A stretch of DNA of 64,000 nt, from assembly GCA_032139905.1 (NCBI GenBank), contig JAQJDB010000005.1:479001-543000 (forward strand), given 5' to 3'. Positions 26,321 to 36,204 of this stretch are shown here, piece after piece. Both the position numbers and the translations under genes were made by a program. How positions within the stretch are numbered: the stretch's first letter is position 1; each line of letters begins with the position of its first letter. Origin of the DNA: Nitrospira sp. MA-1 (GTDB taxonomy: Bacteria > Nitrospirota > Nitrospiria > Nitrospirales > UBA8639). The notes beneath the pieces were generated by a model, which did no database searches, was not told where the DNA came from, and saw only the letters and a program-made list of their open reading frames with translations.

Positions 26321-26923
26321 TCACTTTTGGATGTTCCGACGCGTCTTTGGTGGAGTAGAAGCCGGTAGACAGAACCGCCACAGTTTCTTTGCCCATTCTC
26401 CCGCATAGTCCACGCCAATTCGAGGCAGAGTCTGAATCTGTTTTGGCGAGACGGCCAGACCGTGGTTTTCGATCCAAAGCGTGGTGCCGATGGTGGCATC
26501 CAATCCGTTATGGGTACGATCAATTTCTAGAAATCGGCAGACCCGACCAGGACCGTCGATGCGTCGGGGCAAATCCGGCGAATGATCTTTGCCCAGGATT
26601 TCCAGTCCTCGAATTAAGACTGCGGCAGGATATTCTTCCTGTTCGGTCACGATATTGAGACAGTGGTACATTCCATAAATCAGATACACATAGGTGAAGC
26701 CAGCCGGGCCAAACATGATTTCTGTACGTTTCGTTCGACCTTTGGAGGCATGACAGGCTTTATCTTTGGGTCCGACATAGGCTTCCGTATCCACAATTTT
26801 AGTCTGAATCGTACCGGTTGGAGCCTGCTTAATCAGTACTTTCCCCAGCAATTCCTTGGCGACCTTCAACGTCGGTCGTTCATAAAAATCTCGTAATAAG
26901 GGGTTTGGAAGCTTTGCGGTCAT
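26321..26923 (-). CDS. 3-methyladenine DNA glycosylase (AAG/MPG family)
   Basis: The 200-residue protein has ARDLLGKVL-type start (VAKELLGKVL), DTEAYVGPKDKACHASKG, MFGPAGFTYVYLIYGMYHCLNIV and VLIRGLE, all hallmark of the AAG family. The catalytic Glu is in VDTEAYVG and the intercalating Tyr in the FTYVYLIYGM region. It removes alkylated purines. The C-terminus after PKQIQTLPRIGVDYAGEWA is normal with a short basic tail. It follows the SagB-like gene by six bases. Confidence 0.93.
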   Translation of the reverse strand: MTAKLPNPLLRDFYERPTLKVAKELLGKVLIKQAPTGTIQTKIVDTEAYVGPKDKACHASKGRTKRTEIMFGPAGFTYVYLIYGMYHCLNIVTEQEEYPAAVLIRGLEILGKDHSPDLPRRIDGPGRVCRFLEIDRTHNGLDATIGTTLWIENHGLAVSPKQIQTLPRIGVDYAGEWAKKLWRFCLPASTPPKTRRNIQK

Positions 26924-26929
26924 AGGGAA

Positions 26930-28654
26930 TTAGGTGACATGAGGGCCGTAGGGCGGCAGAGTGGTCAACCGTCCATCGTCAAGTGGTCCGCCAACCGTGA
27001 AATGATAGAGCGATTGCCACTTGGTTTGAGGATGAACGCCGAGCACCCGATGCACCGGATCATCAAAAAAACAGCCGATCCCCGTTGACCGGATTCCAGC
27101 CGCTTCGGCCTCCAAATAGAGCACCTGGCCGATCAGCCCGGCTTCCCAAAACAACCGTTTGTAAAACCACGGGCCGAACGTGTCTAAGCTGTCATCGAAT
27201 TCTGCCACCATTCCGAGAGCGAACGCACTGTCACCTGCAATGTCCTGTCCGCAACTGAGTTGTTTGGCCAGGTTTTGGGCGTTGCCTTCTTCTAGCAGAT
27301 AGAGCGGAAGATCGCGTGGGCATGCTTCAGGAGTCGACCAGACAAACTGCTCATGCATCGCGCTTTTAAAAGACGAGATGTCCCGGTGGTTCGGACTTCG
27401 GTTGAGCCAATACAGACCCGGTGAGAGCCCGTCTATGCGGTGAATGAACAAAAAGAGGTGAATCGTGGGTTCCCAGGGAATGGCATCCCAGGGCATGGGG
27501 CGATCCGGAAGAGGCAAGCCCCCACTTGGCATAATCCGTTGCAACATGGTGAAAAAACGATCGGCGGAGAGGCCGGTTCGTCCGTCAAATGAGACGGCGC
27601 TCCGTCGTTGATGGATGATCTGCCCTGCCAAGGGTTCGGGTTCAAATTCTTCTCGTTCGTTCATAGGGGCAGTTGGGGAATGAAAGGTCATGCGTTCGGG
27701 TTCTTGGGTCGATTTCCAGGACGCGTCTGAGACGGAATCGATTATTTCCCACAAAACCGGCTCATCTTTGCTCAAACGGTTTGCCGTGCCTTTCCACTCC
27801 CCTGATGACAGCATTGCATCATCGATTTCGTGGAATGCCAGATTCAGAGTGGGAGGGGGTTGAAGGTTTCCTGGCCAGACGGCCGCCAATAGTTCCGGGA
27901 ATTCTGGTTCGGCCTGGTGGAAGTCCTGTTTTCGAGTCAAACCCAAGAGCCGTGCAATCGTCTCGTCCGTCGTGCCACTCAACACCAACAAATTCCAGCC
28001 TAAGGTGGCCGCGGCAATTCGCAACGTGCCAATGGCATGGCCCATATCATGTTGGCAGTATCGAAAGGCCCGCTCTCCATATTTCCATGCTTCCCGCCAA
28101 TGAATAGACGTGAGGCCTACCAGAAATCCCTCAGAAGGCATGCCTTGGAGTATCGATTGGGCGAGTTCAGGAGGAAGAGCCCAACGGTGTTCAAGGGCAT
28201 GTTCCTTCGGAGCATAGTGGTACAGCCCTGGTTCCACTAAAAGGTGAGGCAGGGAACCTGTGAAGAGATACCCCTCCGTGGGGTGGAGGTTGCCGCTGGA
28301 AGGATTACTTCGTAATGCCCAGCTGGTTCCGTTGTAAGCTTTCCACGCCGTGAGTGATAACCCATATTCGAAGAAGCGAGAGAGGGTGTTGAGGGTCATG
28401 GGTTGTGAAGGGATCGAATGTGGATAAAAGAGAGACTCATAGGCTGGCGAAAGCGGGTCTTCGTCGAGTGTAAGATGAGGAAGCGCGATGAGCGGAGCGC
28501 CTTCGAATCGGCGAAAGGGGTTGGGCTGATTCGCCCAATCTAAATGTCCTAACGAGCGGGCGTACCGGTTGAACTCATGTTTGGTCTGCTCATGGTAGTG
28601 CTTAACGCGATCAAGAGCAGTTCTGGCTTCCTGTTGGGCGATGTCGGTCTTCAT
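26930..28654 (-). CDS. SagB/ThcOx family nitroreductase-like dehydrogenase (tandem domains)
   Basis: The 574 residues contain two nitroreductase folds: the first with FEYGLSLTAWKAYNG, LRSNPSSGNLHPTEGYLF (FMN-binding Arg/Ser pattern), the second with RRSAVSFDGRTGLSADRF and ATEAEAAGIRSTGIGCFFDD near the end. SagB-type enzymes oxidise azolines to azoles in peptide natural products, and free-standing versions with unknown substrate are common. No precursor peptide or cyclodehydratase is visible nearby, so a peptide-modifying role is not supported here. Confidence 0.88.
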   Translation of the reverse strand: MKTDIAQQEARTALDRVKHYHEQTKHEFNRYARSLGHLDWANQPNPFRRFEGAPLIALPHLTLDEDPLSPAYESLFYPHSIPSQPMTLNTLSRFFEYGLSLTAWKAYNGTSWALRSNPSSGNLHPTEGYLFTGSLPHLLVEPGLYHYAPKEHALEHRWALPPELAQSILQGMPSEGFLVGLTSIHWREAWKYGERAFRYCQHDMGHAIGTLRIAAATLGWNLLVLSGTTDETIARLLGLTRKQDFHQAEPEFPELLAAVWPGNLQPPPTLNLAFHEIDDAMLSSGEWKGTANRLSKDEPVLWEIIDSVSDASWKSTQEPERMTFHSPTAPMNEREEFEPEPLAGQIIHQRRSAVSFDGRTGLSADRFFTMLQRIMPSGGLPLPDRPMPWDAIPWEPTIHLFLFIHRIDGLSPGLYWLNRSPNHRDISSFKSAMHEQFVWSTPEACPRDLPLYLLEEGNAQNLAKQLSCGQDIAGDSAFALGMVAEFDDSLDTFGPWFYKRLFWEAGLIGQVLYLEAEAAGIRSTGIGCFFDDPVHRVLGVHPQTKWQSLYHFTVGGPLDDGRLTTLPPYGPHVT

Positions 28655-28702
28655 AAAGGCAAGTGTAGCACCGTGAGAGGGGAGTGGAACAAGAAGGCCT
28701 GT

Positions 28703-28716
28703 CCCGCCTCGGCGGG
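28703..28716. other. GC-rich palindrome
   Basis: CCCGCC/GGCGGG lies between the parE stop and the SagB-like start. No T-run follows on the minus strand; a terminator is unlikely. Confidence 0.3.
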
Positions 28717-28753
28717 TCGGCTTTAGAACCAGGTCTATTTAGGCGGGAGGGGT

Positions 28754-30697
28754 CTACACGTCCAGATTGTCAGCCAACCCGGCGTTGGCCATGAGAAATT
28801 CGTATCGGGCCTCTGTGCGTTTGCCCATCAAATCTTGAAAGGTCCGGTCGGTGTGCAGTTCATCTAACAGTTCGACTTTGAGTAAACGACGCGTGTCGGG
28901 GTGTAAGGTAGTGACTTTAAGCTGTTGAGGAAACATTTCTCCTAACCCTTTAAAGCGGCTGATGGTCGGATTGGCATTGCTTCGCGCCCCGCCTACGATG
29001 CGTTCCTTTTCTTCGTCGGTGCCGGCCCAGTGGACTTCTTTCCCGATTTCAATTCGGTAAAGAGGTGGTTGAGCAATGTAGACATGGCCTTGCCGGATGA
29101 GATCAGGCATGTGCCGGAAGAAAAACGTCAGTAACAGTGTGCTGATGTGATAGCCGTCAATATCGGCATCCATCAACAGGATGATTTTATGGTACCGGAG
29201 TTTTTTGAGATCAAAGTCTTTGCCGACCCCACAGCCCAGGACTTTTACGACATCGGCCAGCTCTTTATTTTCCACCACTTTGGCCAGCGTGAGTTCTTCC
29301 GTATTCAGCACCTTTCCCCGAATGGGAAGAATGGCTTGATTTTTTAAGTCACGACCTTGTTTGGCTGTCCCGCCTGCGGAGTCGCCCTCGACGATAAACA
29401 GTTCGCTGATGGTTGGATCCGTGCTCTGGCAGTCGGCCAGTTTTCCCGGAAGATTGAGACGATGGCTGATGGCCGACTTTCGCATCACGGCTTTGGAGGC
29501 TTCACGTGAAGCCTCACGGGCTCTGGCCGCCAGCAACATACGACCCACGAGGGTTTCGGCAATGCTTTGATTTTCGTTGAGATAGGTTTCAAAGGCCGGT
29601 CGAATCAGACTATCCACTTGTGCCTGCACTTCCGGATTATTGAGCCGTTCCTTCGTTTGACCCTGAAACTGCGGGTGGAGGACAAGCACGCTCAAGACGG
29701 CCGCCATGCCCTCGCGAATGTCTTCGGCTTGGAGGGACAGGCCTTTGGGCGTAAGATTATGGGTGTCGATATAGTTGCGTGCAGCCTTCACGATGCCGCC
29801 ACGTAATCCCATTTCATGCGTGCCACCATTGGGGGTTGCCACGCCATTGACGTAACTTTTGACAAATTCGGCGGGTTCATCGGTCCATTGCAAGGCCACT
29901 TCCATACTCAGACTCTGCGATGTTCCTTGAGGGCCTGGCGAGCCATTTTTTAATTGGCGTTCCAGGTAAAAGACGAAATCGACTGTCGTTTTTCGACCGC
30001 GATCCGCCACTAATTTTCGCAAGTATTCCTGGATTCCCTGTTCGTGATGGAACAGATGAGTTTCTCCGGTGGTGCCATCTTTAAACGTGAGCTTAAGCCC
30101 TTTGTGCAGATAGGCCTTGGCATCCAGCGTTTCCTGCAACACGGCAGGGTCGAATTGAATCGTTTTGCCAAAGATTTTTGGATCGGGACGAAAATAGACC
30201 GAGGTCCCGGTTCCTCGGGCATTACCCAAGGCTTTGACGGGACCTTGGGGCACACCTGCTTGATACGTCTGTTCCCATTCCTTGCCCTCACGTTTGACCT
30301 GAACTTCCAAGTGACGGGACAGGGCATTCACGACCGAAGCGCCGACCCCATGCAAGCCCCCGGAATGGATGTAACTTCCCGTATCAAACTTACCTCCGGC
30401 ATGTAAGGTCGTCATAATAATTTCCAATGCCGACTTTTTGTGTTTGGGATGTTTATCCACCGGAATGCCACGACCGTTGTCGGTGATGCGGAGACCTTCA
30501 CGGGATTTATCCAATTCCACGATGATGTGAGTGGCGTAGCCATTGATGACTTCATCGATGGCGTTATCCAGAATTTCCCAGACTAAATGGTGCAGCCCCG
30601 TCTTATCGGTGCCTCCGATATACATCGCAGGGCGGCGTCGGACGGGTTCAATACCCTCCAGCACCAAGATGTCACTGGCATCATATGTTTTACCCAT
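28754..30697 (-). CDS. parE: type IIA topoisomerase subunit B (ParE-type)
   Basis: The 647 residues begin with the GHKL ATPase (YDASDILVLEGIEPVRRRPAMYIGG, EILDNAIDEV, ITDNGRGIPV, HSGGLHGVGASVVNAL) and end with a TOPRIM domain (FIVEGDSAGG and LMDADIDGYHI) and C-terminal tail. No GyrB-type insert is apparent and the length suits ParE. It pairs with the adjacent subunit A to relax and decatenate DNA. If no separate gyrase exists elsewhere, it could be the GyrB; that cannot be judged here. Confidence 0.85.
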   Translation of the reverse strand: MGKTYDASDILVLEGIEPVRRRPAMYIGGTDKTGLHHLVWEILDNAIDEVINGYATHIIVELDKSREGLRITDNGRGIPVDKHPKHKKSALEIIMTTLHAGGKFDTGSYIHSGGLHGVGASVVNALSRHLEVQVKREGKEWEQTYQAGVPQGPVKALGNARGTGTSVYFRPDPKIFGKTIQFDPAVLQETLDAKAYLHKGLKLTFKDGTTGETHLFHHEQGIQEYLRKLVADRGRKTTVDFVFYLERQLKNGSPGPQGTSQSLSMEVALQWTDEPAEFVKSYVNGVATPNGGTHEMGLRGGIVKAARNYIDTHNLTPKGLSLQAEDIREGMAAVLSVLVLHPQFQGQTKERLNNPEVQAQVDSLIRPAFETYLNENQSIAETLVGRMLLAARAREASREASKAVMRKSAISHRLNLPGKLADCQSTDPTISELFIVEGDSAGGTAKQGRDLKNQAILPIRGKVLNTEELTLAKVVENKELADVVKVLGCGVGKDFDLKKLRYHKIILLMDADIDGYHISTLLLTFFFRHMPDLIRQGHVYIAQPPLYRIEIGKEVHWAGTDEEKERIVGGARSNANPTISRFKGLGEMFPQQLKVTTLHPDTRRLLKVELLDELHTDRTFQDLMGKRTEARYEFLMANAGLADNLDV

Positions 30698-30765
30698 GAA
30701 CGAATCCTCGTGAGTGAATGAGAATGAAAAAGGTCAACAGGGTCTTTGTAAAATTCACCTGGAAG

Positions 30766-33180
30766 CTAAGGGGCACCTTCTGATTGGAAGATCGGAACGG
30801 TTAATTCAGCTGGAACCATGCCGGTCAGGCGACCCCGCCTAAACAAGGGATGCCCTTTTCCTCCACGCCCAACCACCTGGTACTTGCGAAGAGAGACGGA
30901 AAGGGTTCCCCCGTCTTCTTTTATAAGCACCAGTTCCTCTTCTTTTGAGGACAATAAGCTAAATCCTACCACGGTATCGTCCCCGTCTAATTTCAAAACG
31001 ATGACTCCACGTCCGGGTCCGGCCAGTTGCGCGACCTCCTCGGCCTGACAGAGCAAGGCTCGTCCTTGAGCCGAGACGACGGCCACGACGGTTTTTTTCA
31101 GAGGAGCGGTCACCTGGCTGACCCCGACGACTTCTTCCCCTTCCTTGAGTTTACAAAATTTTCGGCCAAGACGGGTCGAAGGCTCCTGGAAGGTGTCTAG
31201 TTCAAATCTGACCCCCATCCCGCTTGAGGTCATGGCGATGGCCTCTCCGTGAAGGCCGGTTGGGTTGCTGTCGAAGAGTGACAGTGCGCGACCTTTTGAC
31301 GGTGTCAGGGAGGACGGTCCCGCTGCCCGCATTCGGGGATCGAAGCTCAGCCCCTCAATAATACGTTCGCCATCTTTGAATTTGAAAAGCTTTTGGGCCG
31401 GATCTCCAAAACCACTGCGAGCCGGTGGGATATCGCCGATGCGGATAGAGTAGGCGCTGCCATAATTGGAAAAGAAGACCACCGATTCAAGGGTGCTTCC
31501 CCCTAAGATCGTCATCACTCGATCGCCTTCCCGAACCCGAGCTTTGGAGAGATCTTTAATGAGGCCGACCCGCCGGATCCATCCATCTGTGGAAATGGTG
31601 ATCACGGCATCTTCTTTGACCCGGAAGGCGTCCGGATCGAATTCAATTTCCTCTGTTTGCTTCCGGCCTATTTTTGTTCGACGTTTGTCACCAAATGCCG
31701 TGGCGACTTCCTCCAGTTCTTTTTTCACCACATCCCATAATTTGTTATTAGAAGCCAACAGTGCTTTGAGGTCCTTGGCCTGGCGCAGCTTGTCGGCCAG
31801 CTCATCCAGCATCTTCTTGATTTCGGTCCGGGATAATTTATAAATGGGCGTCTCCAGAATTGCGTCGGTTTGAATTGGTTCCAATCCGAATCGTTGTTGG
31901 AGTTTTTCCGCAGAATCGGCTTTGCCCTCACTTTGCCGGATGATCTTGAGCACCTGATCCAGGGCGTCAAAGATGAGTTTAAATCCATTCAGGATATGGA
32001 TTCGTTTTTCCAGGACTTGCAAATCGTAGCTGAATCTTCGTTTGACGGTAACAAAGCGAAAGTCGATGAACTGTTCCAGCATCTGCTTGAGATTCAGGCA
32101 GTCAGGACGGGCCACGGTCGATCCGGGTACGGGAACCAGGCACGTTAAATTGACGGAAAAATTATTCTGCAGTGGCGTATGTTTAAAGAGATAGGCCATC
32201 GCCAGATGGGGATCGGCATCTTTTTGTGTCTCAAGGGCAATTTGAACTTCGGTCGTGGATTCATCCCGGACATCCACAAGTTGCGGAACCTTTTTGGTGA
32301 TAATTAATTCGCCGATCCGTTCTACAATCGTGGACTTATCGACGGCAAAGGGAATGGAGGTAATCAGAATGGCCGATTTCCCGTGATCCAAAGCTTTGAC
32401 CTCATATTCTCCACGAAGCCGGATCGACCCCTGTCCGGTTTCATACATTTCCCGGATTTCTGTTTTGTTGTTCAGGATTTCCCCACCAGTCGGGAAGTCC
32501 GGGCCTTTGAGGTATTTCATGAGATCGGCAATAGAGGCGTCCCGGTTCGCAATCAAGGCAATTGCGGCCTGGATCACCTCTCCTAGATTATGGGGAGGGA
32601 TATTGGTGGCCATGCCCACGGCAATCCCTGTGGATCCATTCACCAACAGATTGGGAAAGCGGGCGGGGAGGACCAGCGGCTCTTCCGCCTTGCCATCGTA
32701 ATTGGGTTGGAAGTCGACGGTGTTTTTATTCAGTTCGTTCAGGAGTTCGAGTGCGAGGGGTGTCAGACGGGCTTCGGTATAGCGATAGGCGGCAGGACGG
32801 TCTCCGTCCTGGCTGCCAAAATTTCCATGGCCATCGACCAGGGTGTTGCGCAATGACCAGGGCTGGGCCATTCGCGCCATCGCGTCATAGACCGCCGCGT
32901 CCCCATGTGGATGCCATTCACCGATGACCGACCCCACAACTTTGGCGCTCTTGATGGGTGGCCGGTCAGGCACCAGGCGATGGTTGTGAAACATGGAAAA
33001 TAAAATGCGTCGCTGCACCGGTTTCAATCCATCCCGGATATCCGGAAGGGCCCGAGAGGTAATGACCGAGAGGGCATAATTGAGATAGCGTTGTCGCGTG
33101 GTTTCATCCAACGGAACCGGAATGATCACCGATGGGGTCTTATTGGAAGAATCTGTGCCTGAACGGGTTCGTTTGGCCAT
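30766..33180 (-). CDS. parC: type IIA topoisomerase subunit A (ParC-type)
   Basis: The 804-residue protein has the winged-helix core (LPDIRDGLKPVQRRIL, GEWHPHGDAAVYDAM) and the catalytic Tyr134 in AAYRYTEARLT. The tower/coiled-coil region follows, and a beta-pinwheel C-terminal domain with no strong GyrA box occupies about 510-800. It cuts and rejoins DNA with the ParE subunit; both genes are in one operon downstream of the M23 gene. Confidence 0.87.
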   Translation of the reverse strand: MAKRTRSGTDSSNKTPSVIIPVPLDETTRQRYLNYALSVITSRALPDIRDGLKPVQRRILFSMFHNHRLVPDRPPIKSAKVVGSVIGEWHPHGDAAVYDAMARMAQPWSLRNTLVDGHGNFGSQDGDRPAAYRYTEARLTPLALELLNELNKNTVDFQPNYDGKAEEPLVLPARFPNLLVNGSTGIAVGMATNIPPHNLGEVIQAAIALIANRDASIADLMKYLKGPDFPTGGEILNNKTEIREMYETGQGSIRLRGEYEVKALDHGKSAILITSIPFAVDKSTIVERIGELIITKKVPQLVDVRDESTTEVQIALETQKDADPHLAMAYLFKHTPLQNNFSVNLTCLVPVPGSTVARPDCLNLKQMLEQFIDFRFVTVKRRFSYDLQVLEKRIHILNGFKLIFDALDQVLKIIRQSEGKADSAEKLQQRFGLEPIQTDAILETPIYKLSRTEIKKMLDELADKLRQAKDLKALLASNNKLWDVVKKELEEVATAFGDKRRTKIGRKQTEEIEFDPDAFRVKEDAVITISTDGWIRRVGLIKDLSKARVREGDRVMTILGGSTLESVVFFSNYGSAYSIRIGDIPPARSGFGDPAQKLFKFKDGERIIEGLSFDPRMRAAGPSSLTPSKGRALSLFDSNPTGLHGEAIAMTSSGMGVRFELDTFQEPSTRLGRKFCKLKEGEEVVGVSQVTAPLKKTVVAVVSAQGRALLCQAEEVAQLAGPGRGVIVLKLDGDDTVVGFSLLSSKEEELVLIKEDGGTLSVSLRKYQVVGRGGKGHPLFRRGRLTGMVPAELTVPIFQSEGAP

Positions 33181-33263
33181 ACGTTCGTATCCTTTGATAA
33201 CTCAGAGGGTCTTGAAAATCATGCGGGAATCAGGATTTCGGAGGGTGAAGCCGTCTTATCACA

Positions 33264-34697
33264 TTATTGGACTGGTGGGGGTTCGGGGCCAAGGTGTTTT
33301 GTCGGCGGCTCCGGTTCTTCGTCAGTTGGTTTAACAAGAGAAGGCAATCCTAACTGGTCCTTGATACGAGTTTTCACCCAAAACGGATCCCACCATTCCG
33401 TGGGATTCACCTGTTCGCCATGCAAAATCAAACTAAAATGCAGGTGGTCTCCGGCGGCGAGGCCAGTGGTGCCTGATTTGCCAATGGGTTGGCCCAGAGT
33501 GACAGCCTCACCGGTTTTGACTTCGATTGAGGACAGATGTGCATACAAAGAAAGCAACCCGTATCCATGATCTAAAATAATTGTGTTCCCATAAATTCCC
33601 AGGTATCCGGCAAACACCACAATTCCGTGGTTAGCAGCTTCGACGGGATAATGCTGGGTAACGGCAAGGTCAAACCCTAAATGATCCTGGGTATCGACGA
33701 CCTGCCCGTTATACATGTATTTGCGATGATCGGCGAAGGAGGCTTCAACTTTGGACCCCGACAGTTGGCGAAACGCCCCCTTCCAGAGGAATTCCTTGCG
33801 GCTAACCTTGGCCAGATTGGTAATGGTATCGTTATTCATCTTGCGTAACTTGTCGTTGACAAGAAGGAAATCCTTCAGCGAATCACCCAGGCTTTGTAAC
33901 TCGGGGGTTTGAGCCAGGATGGAGGGGACGGTTTTTCGAATGAAGGATTCGGAAATATTGATGGAGCGGGTACGCCAGGCTTGAGGTTTGACCTTGAAAT
34001 TCACATCCATGATGGCGGAGTTGCCAAATCCGTCGTCTGCAATCACTTGAATCGGTGTCGAGGACGGTAAATTATAGGGAAAGGCAATAAAGGCAAACAT
34101 ACCGGCCTTGTCAGGTGCAGGATATCCTGGGAAGAAGGCCTTTCCAATTTTTACCCCGTGAATAGACACTTCTGGGATTACTCGATACCTTACGATTCCT
34201 GCTCCACCTTGCACGATGGTCGTGGGGGCCGATAGGAGTTCCAATCGGGGCGGCGTGAATTGTGGGGTAAATTCCTTTTCCAGCCGTTGTCCGTTACCTT
34301 CAAACCAGTTTCGCCAGGAATAATCCCGTGCGGTCACAATGAGTTGAGCCTGCCCTTGTCGTCGCGGCAGATCCCCGTCGGCATAGGGAATGACGTCCAG
34401 CGTGAATTCATGGTCATGTCCGCCCGTCGCCGAAAGCCATCCTGCAGAAGGAAAGGACTGGTCGGCGAGAACGAAGGTTTCCAAATTGTGAATGATGCGA
34501 ACGGAGATGTCGCGAAGGCCGGTTTCAGGATCATGAATACGGAGAACCAGGGGTGTGGTTGGACCGACCTGCTCGAATGGTTGCTCGAGGGAGATTTCAG
34601 GAGCAGTGGAATCTCCCCATCGTGCGTTCCCAATTAATCCCAGGTAAATGGCGATAAGAGCCAGGACAATGATAATCAGAAAGGCTTTTTTGGACAC
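33264..34697 (-). CDS. M23 family peptidase (LytM/lysostaphin-type), membrane anchored
   Basis: The 477 residues have an N-terminal membrane span (about 5-22), a long beta-rich region (about 30-330), and a C-terminal LytM domain. Zn ligands are visible as HLGFD (first His and Asp) and GDHLHF (HxH); the linker GIVVFAGYLGIYGNTIILDHG is typical. Such enzymes cut peptide crosslinks in peptidoglycan. A Pro-rich tail follows (EEPEPPTKHLGPEPPP). Confidence 0.9.
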   Translation of the reverse strand: MSKKAFLIIIVLALIAIYLGLIGNARWGDSTAPEISLEQPFEQVGPTTPLVLRIHDPETGLRDISVRIIHNLETFVLADQSFPSAGWLSATGGHDHEFTLDVIPYADGDLPRRQGQAQLIVTARDYSWRNWFEGNGQRLEKEFTPQFTPPRLELLSAPTTIVQGGAGIVRYRVIPEVSIHGVKIGKAFFPGYPAPDKAGMFAFIAFPYNLPSSTPIQVIADDGFGNSAIMDVNFKVKPQAWRTRSINISESFIRKTVPSILAQTPELQSLGDSLKDFLLVNDKLRKMNNDTITNLAKVSRKEFLWKGAFRQLSGSKVEASFADHRKYMYNGQVVDTQDHLGFDLAVTQHYPVEAANHGIVVFAGYLGIYGNTIILDHGYGLLSLYAHLSSIEVKTGEAVTLGQPIGKSGTTGLAAGDHLHFSLILHGEQVNPTEWWDPFWVKTRIKDQLGLPSLVKPTDEEPEPPTKHLGPEPPPVQ

Positions 34698-35168
34698 GAT
34701 TGGGGTAACTCTTTTTCCAGAGGATTATGCGAGCAGGACAAAAAAATGTTCCTCTTCTTATACCATACCCAGCCTTCAGAGCAAGTGTGTGGCGCGTTTG
34801 AAATGACGGTGAAGCGGGCGACTGTGAATTACGACCTTAGAAATGGCTGCTCTGTACTCTTGACATGGACAGGATGATCGCCTAGCCTGTTCCGGGCTTC
34901 AGTCAGGCCCTAAGTCTCATATCCCTCCTCTCGGGCAATGTATTCCGTCAAGATGGAGATGTGGGAATTCCCGCTCCTTGAATAATTGATCAGGAGTTTG
35001 GTTTCGAGGAAGAAGCCGGTGGGTTCTTGGTTCCAAACACATTCCCGAACATTTTCTCGATATTTCTTTATTTTGACAAATGGTGTTCCGATATATGCCG
35101 GTAGTGCCGAACCGGCTTCAGCCTGATCGGCATTATTTGAATCAACCGTCTTTCCACATGGGGGGCTC
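34698..35168. other. intergenic 471 bases before mreB
   Basis: No gene is supported. A TTGACA at 35073-35078 with TATGCC 15 bases later could be part of an mreB promoter, but the spacer is short. Confidence 0.4.
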
Positions 35169-36197
35169 ATGCCAGGGTTGAGTGACATTCTAGGGTGGTT
35201 TTCGAGCGATTTAGCCATCGATTTAGGAACGGCCACGACACTGGTCTATGTTCGTGGAAAAGGGATCGTCCTGAGTGAACCCTCGGTGGTGGCTATTGAA
35301 AAACAATCGAATACGGTGTTGGCCGTGGGCGTCGAAGCCAAACGCATGGTGGGGAGGACGCCGGGAAATATTGTGGCGATCCGGCCAATCAAAGAAGGCG
35401 TTATCGCCGATTTCGCCATGACCGAGCGCATGTTGCATTATTTTATTACCAAAGCGCATAACCGGCGGGCGTTCGTCCGGCCTCGCTGTATTATTGGTGT
35501 CCCATCCCGTATTACCGAAGTTGAGCAACGTGCTGTTCGTGAATCGGCCACTCAAGCGGGCGCTCGGGAAGTCTATCTCATTGAAGAACCGGTTGCGGCA
35601 GCCATCGGTGCCGGGTTACCGATCACGGAGCCCTCAGGGAACATGGTGATCGACATTGGAGGAGGTACGACCGATATTGCCGTCATTTCCCTTGGGGGCA
35701 TTGTCTGCAGCGAGTCGGTAAAGGTGGCGGGTGATTCCATGGATGACGCCATCATGAGCTATATCAAGCGTCGGTATAATTTGCTGATCGGTGATCACAT
35801 GGCGGAGAAAGTGAAAATCGAGGTCGGATCGGCCTATCCGTTAGAACAAGCCAAAACGATGATGGTCAAAGGGAGGGATATGATTTCAGGTATTCCCAGG
35901 ACGGTGGTGGTGAATGACTCTGAAATCCGGGAAGCGTTGGAAGATCCCATACATGCCATCGTGAATGCCTTACGAAACGCGCTGGAGAATACGCCGCCGG
36001 AGTTAGCCGGAGATATTATCGATAAGGGTGTGGTGATTACAGGCGGGGGTTCGTTATTGCCGGGCATCGCCACGCGGTTTCAGGAGGAAACCAATCTGCC
36101 CATCATTACGGTGGAGGATCCTTTGACCTCCGTGGTGTATGGCGTGGGAAAAGCCCTTGATGAAGTCGATTTATTTCAAAAGATTCAAAAGTTTTAA
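35169..36197 (+). CDS. mreB: rod-shape actin homologue MreB
   Basis: The 342 residues have all actin-fold motifs: [65 protein letters not shown] and [12 protein letters not shown]. It forms membrane filaments that guide cell-wall synthesis in rods. mreC/mreD are not next to it; the next gene converges seven bases away. Confidence 0.95.
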   Translation: MPGLSDILGWFSSDLAIDLGTATTLVYVRGKGIVLSEPSVVAIEKQSNTVLAVGVEAKRMVGRTPGNIVAIRPIKEGVIADFAMTERMLHYFITKAHNRRAFVRPRCIIGVPSRITEVEQRAVRESATQAGAREVYLIEEPVAAAIGAGLPITEPSGNMVIDIGGGTTDIAVISLGGIVCSESVKVAGDSMDDAIMSYIKRRYNLLIGDHMAEKVKIEVGSAYPLEQAKTMMVKGRDMISGIPRTVVVNDSEIREALEDPIHAIVNALRNALENTPPELAGDIIDKGVVITGGGSLLPGIATRFQEETNLPIITVEDPLTSVVYGVGKALDEVDLFQKIQKF

Positions 36198-36204
36198 TGG
36201 TGGT

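Noticed and set aside
26930-28654. Thiazole/oxazole peptide gene cluster around the SagB-like gene
   Set aside because: No precursor peptide, cyclodehydratase or transporter lies nearby; the neighbours are a DNA glycosylase and topoisomerase genes.
34910-35236. 108-codon minus frame overlapping the mreB start
   Set aside because: It overlaps mreB, has no ribosome site and its composition is not protein-like.
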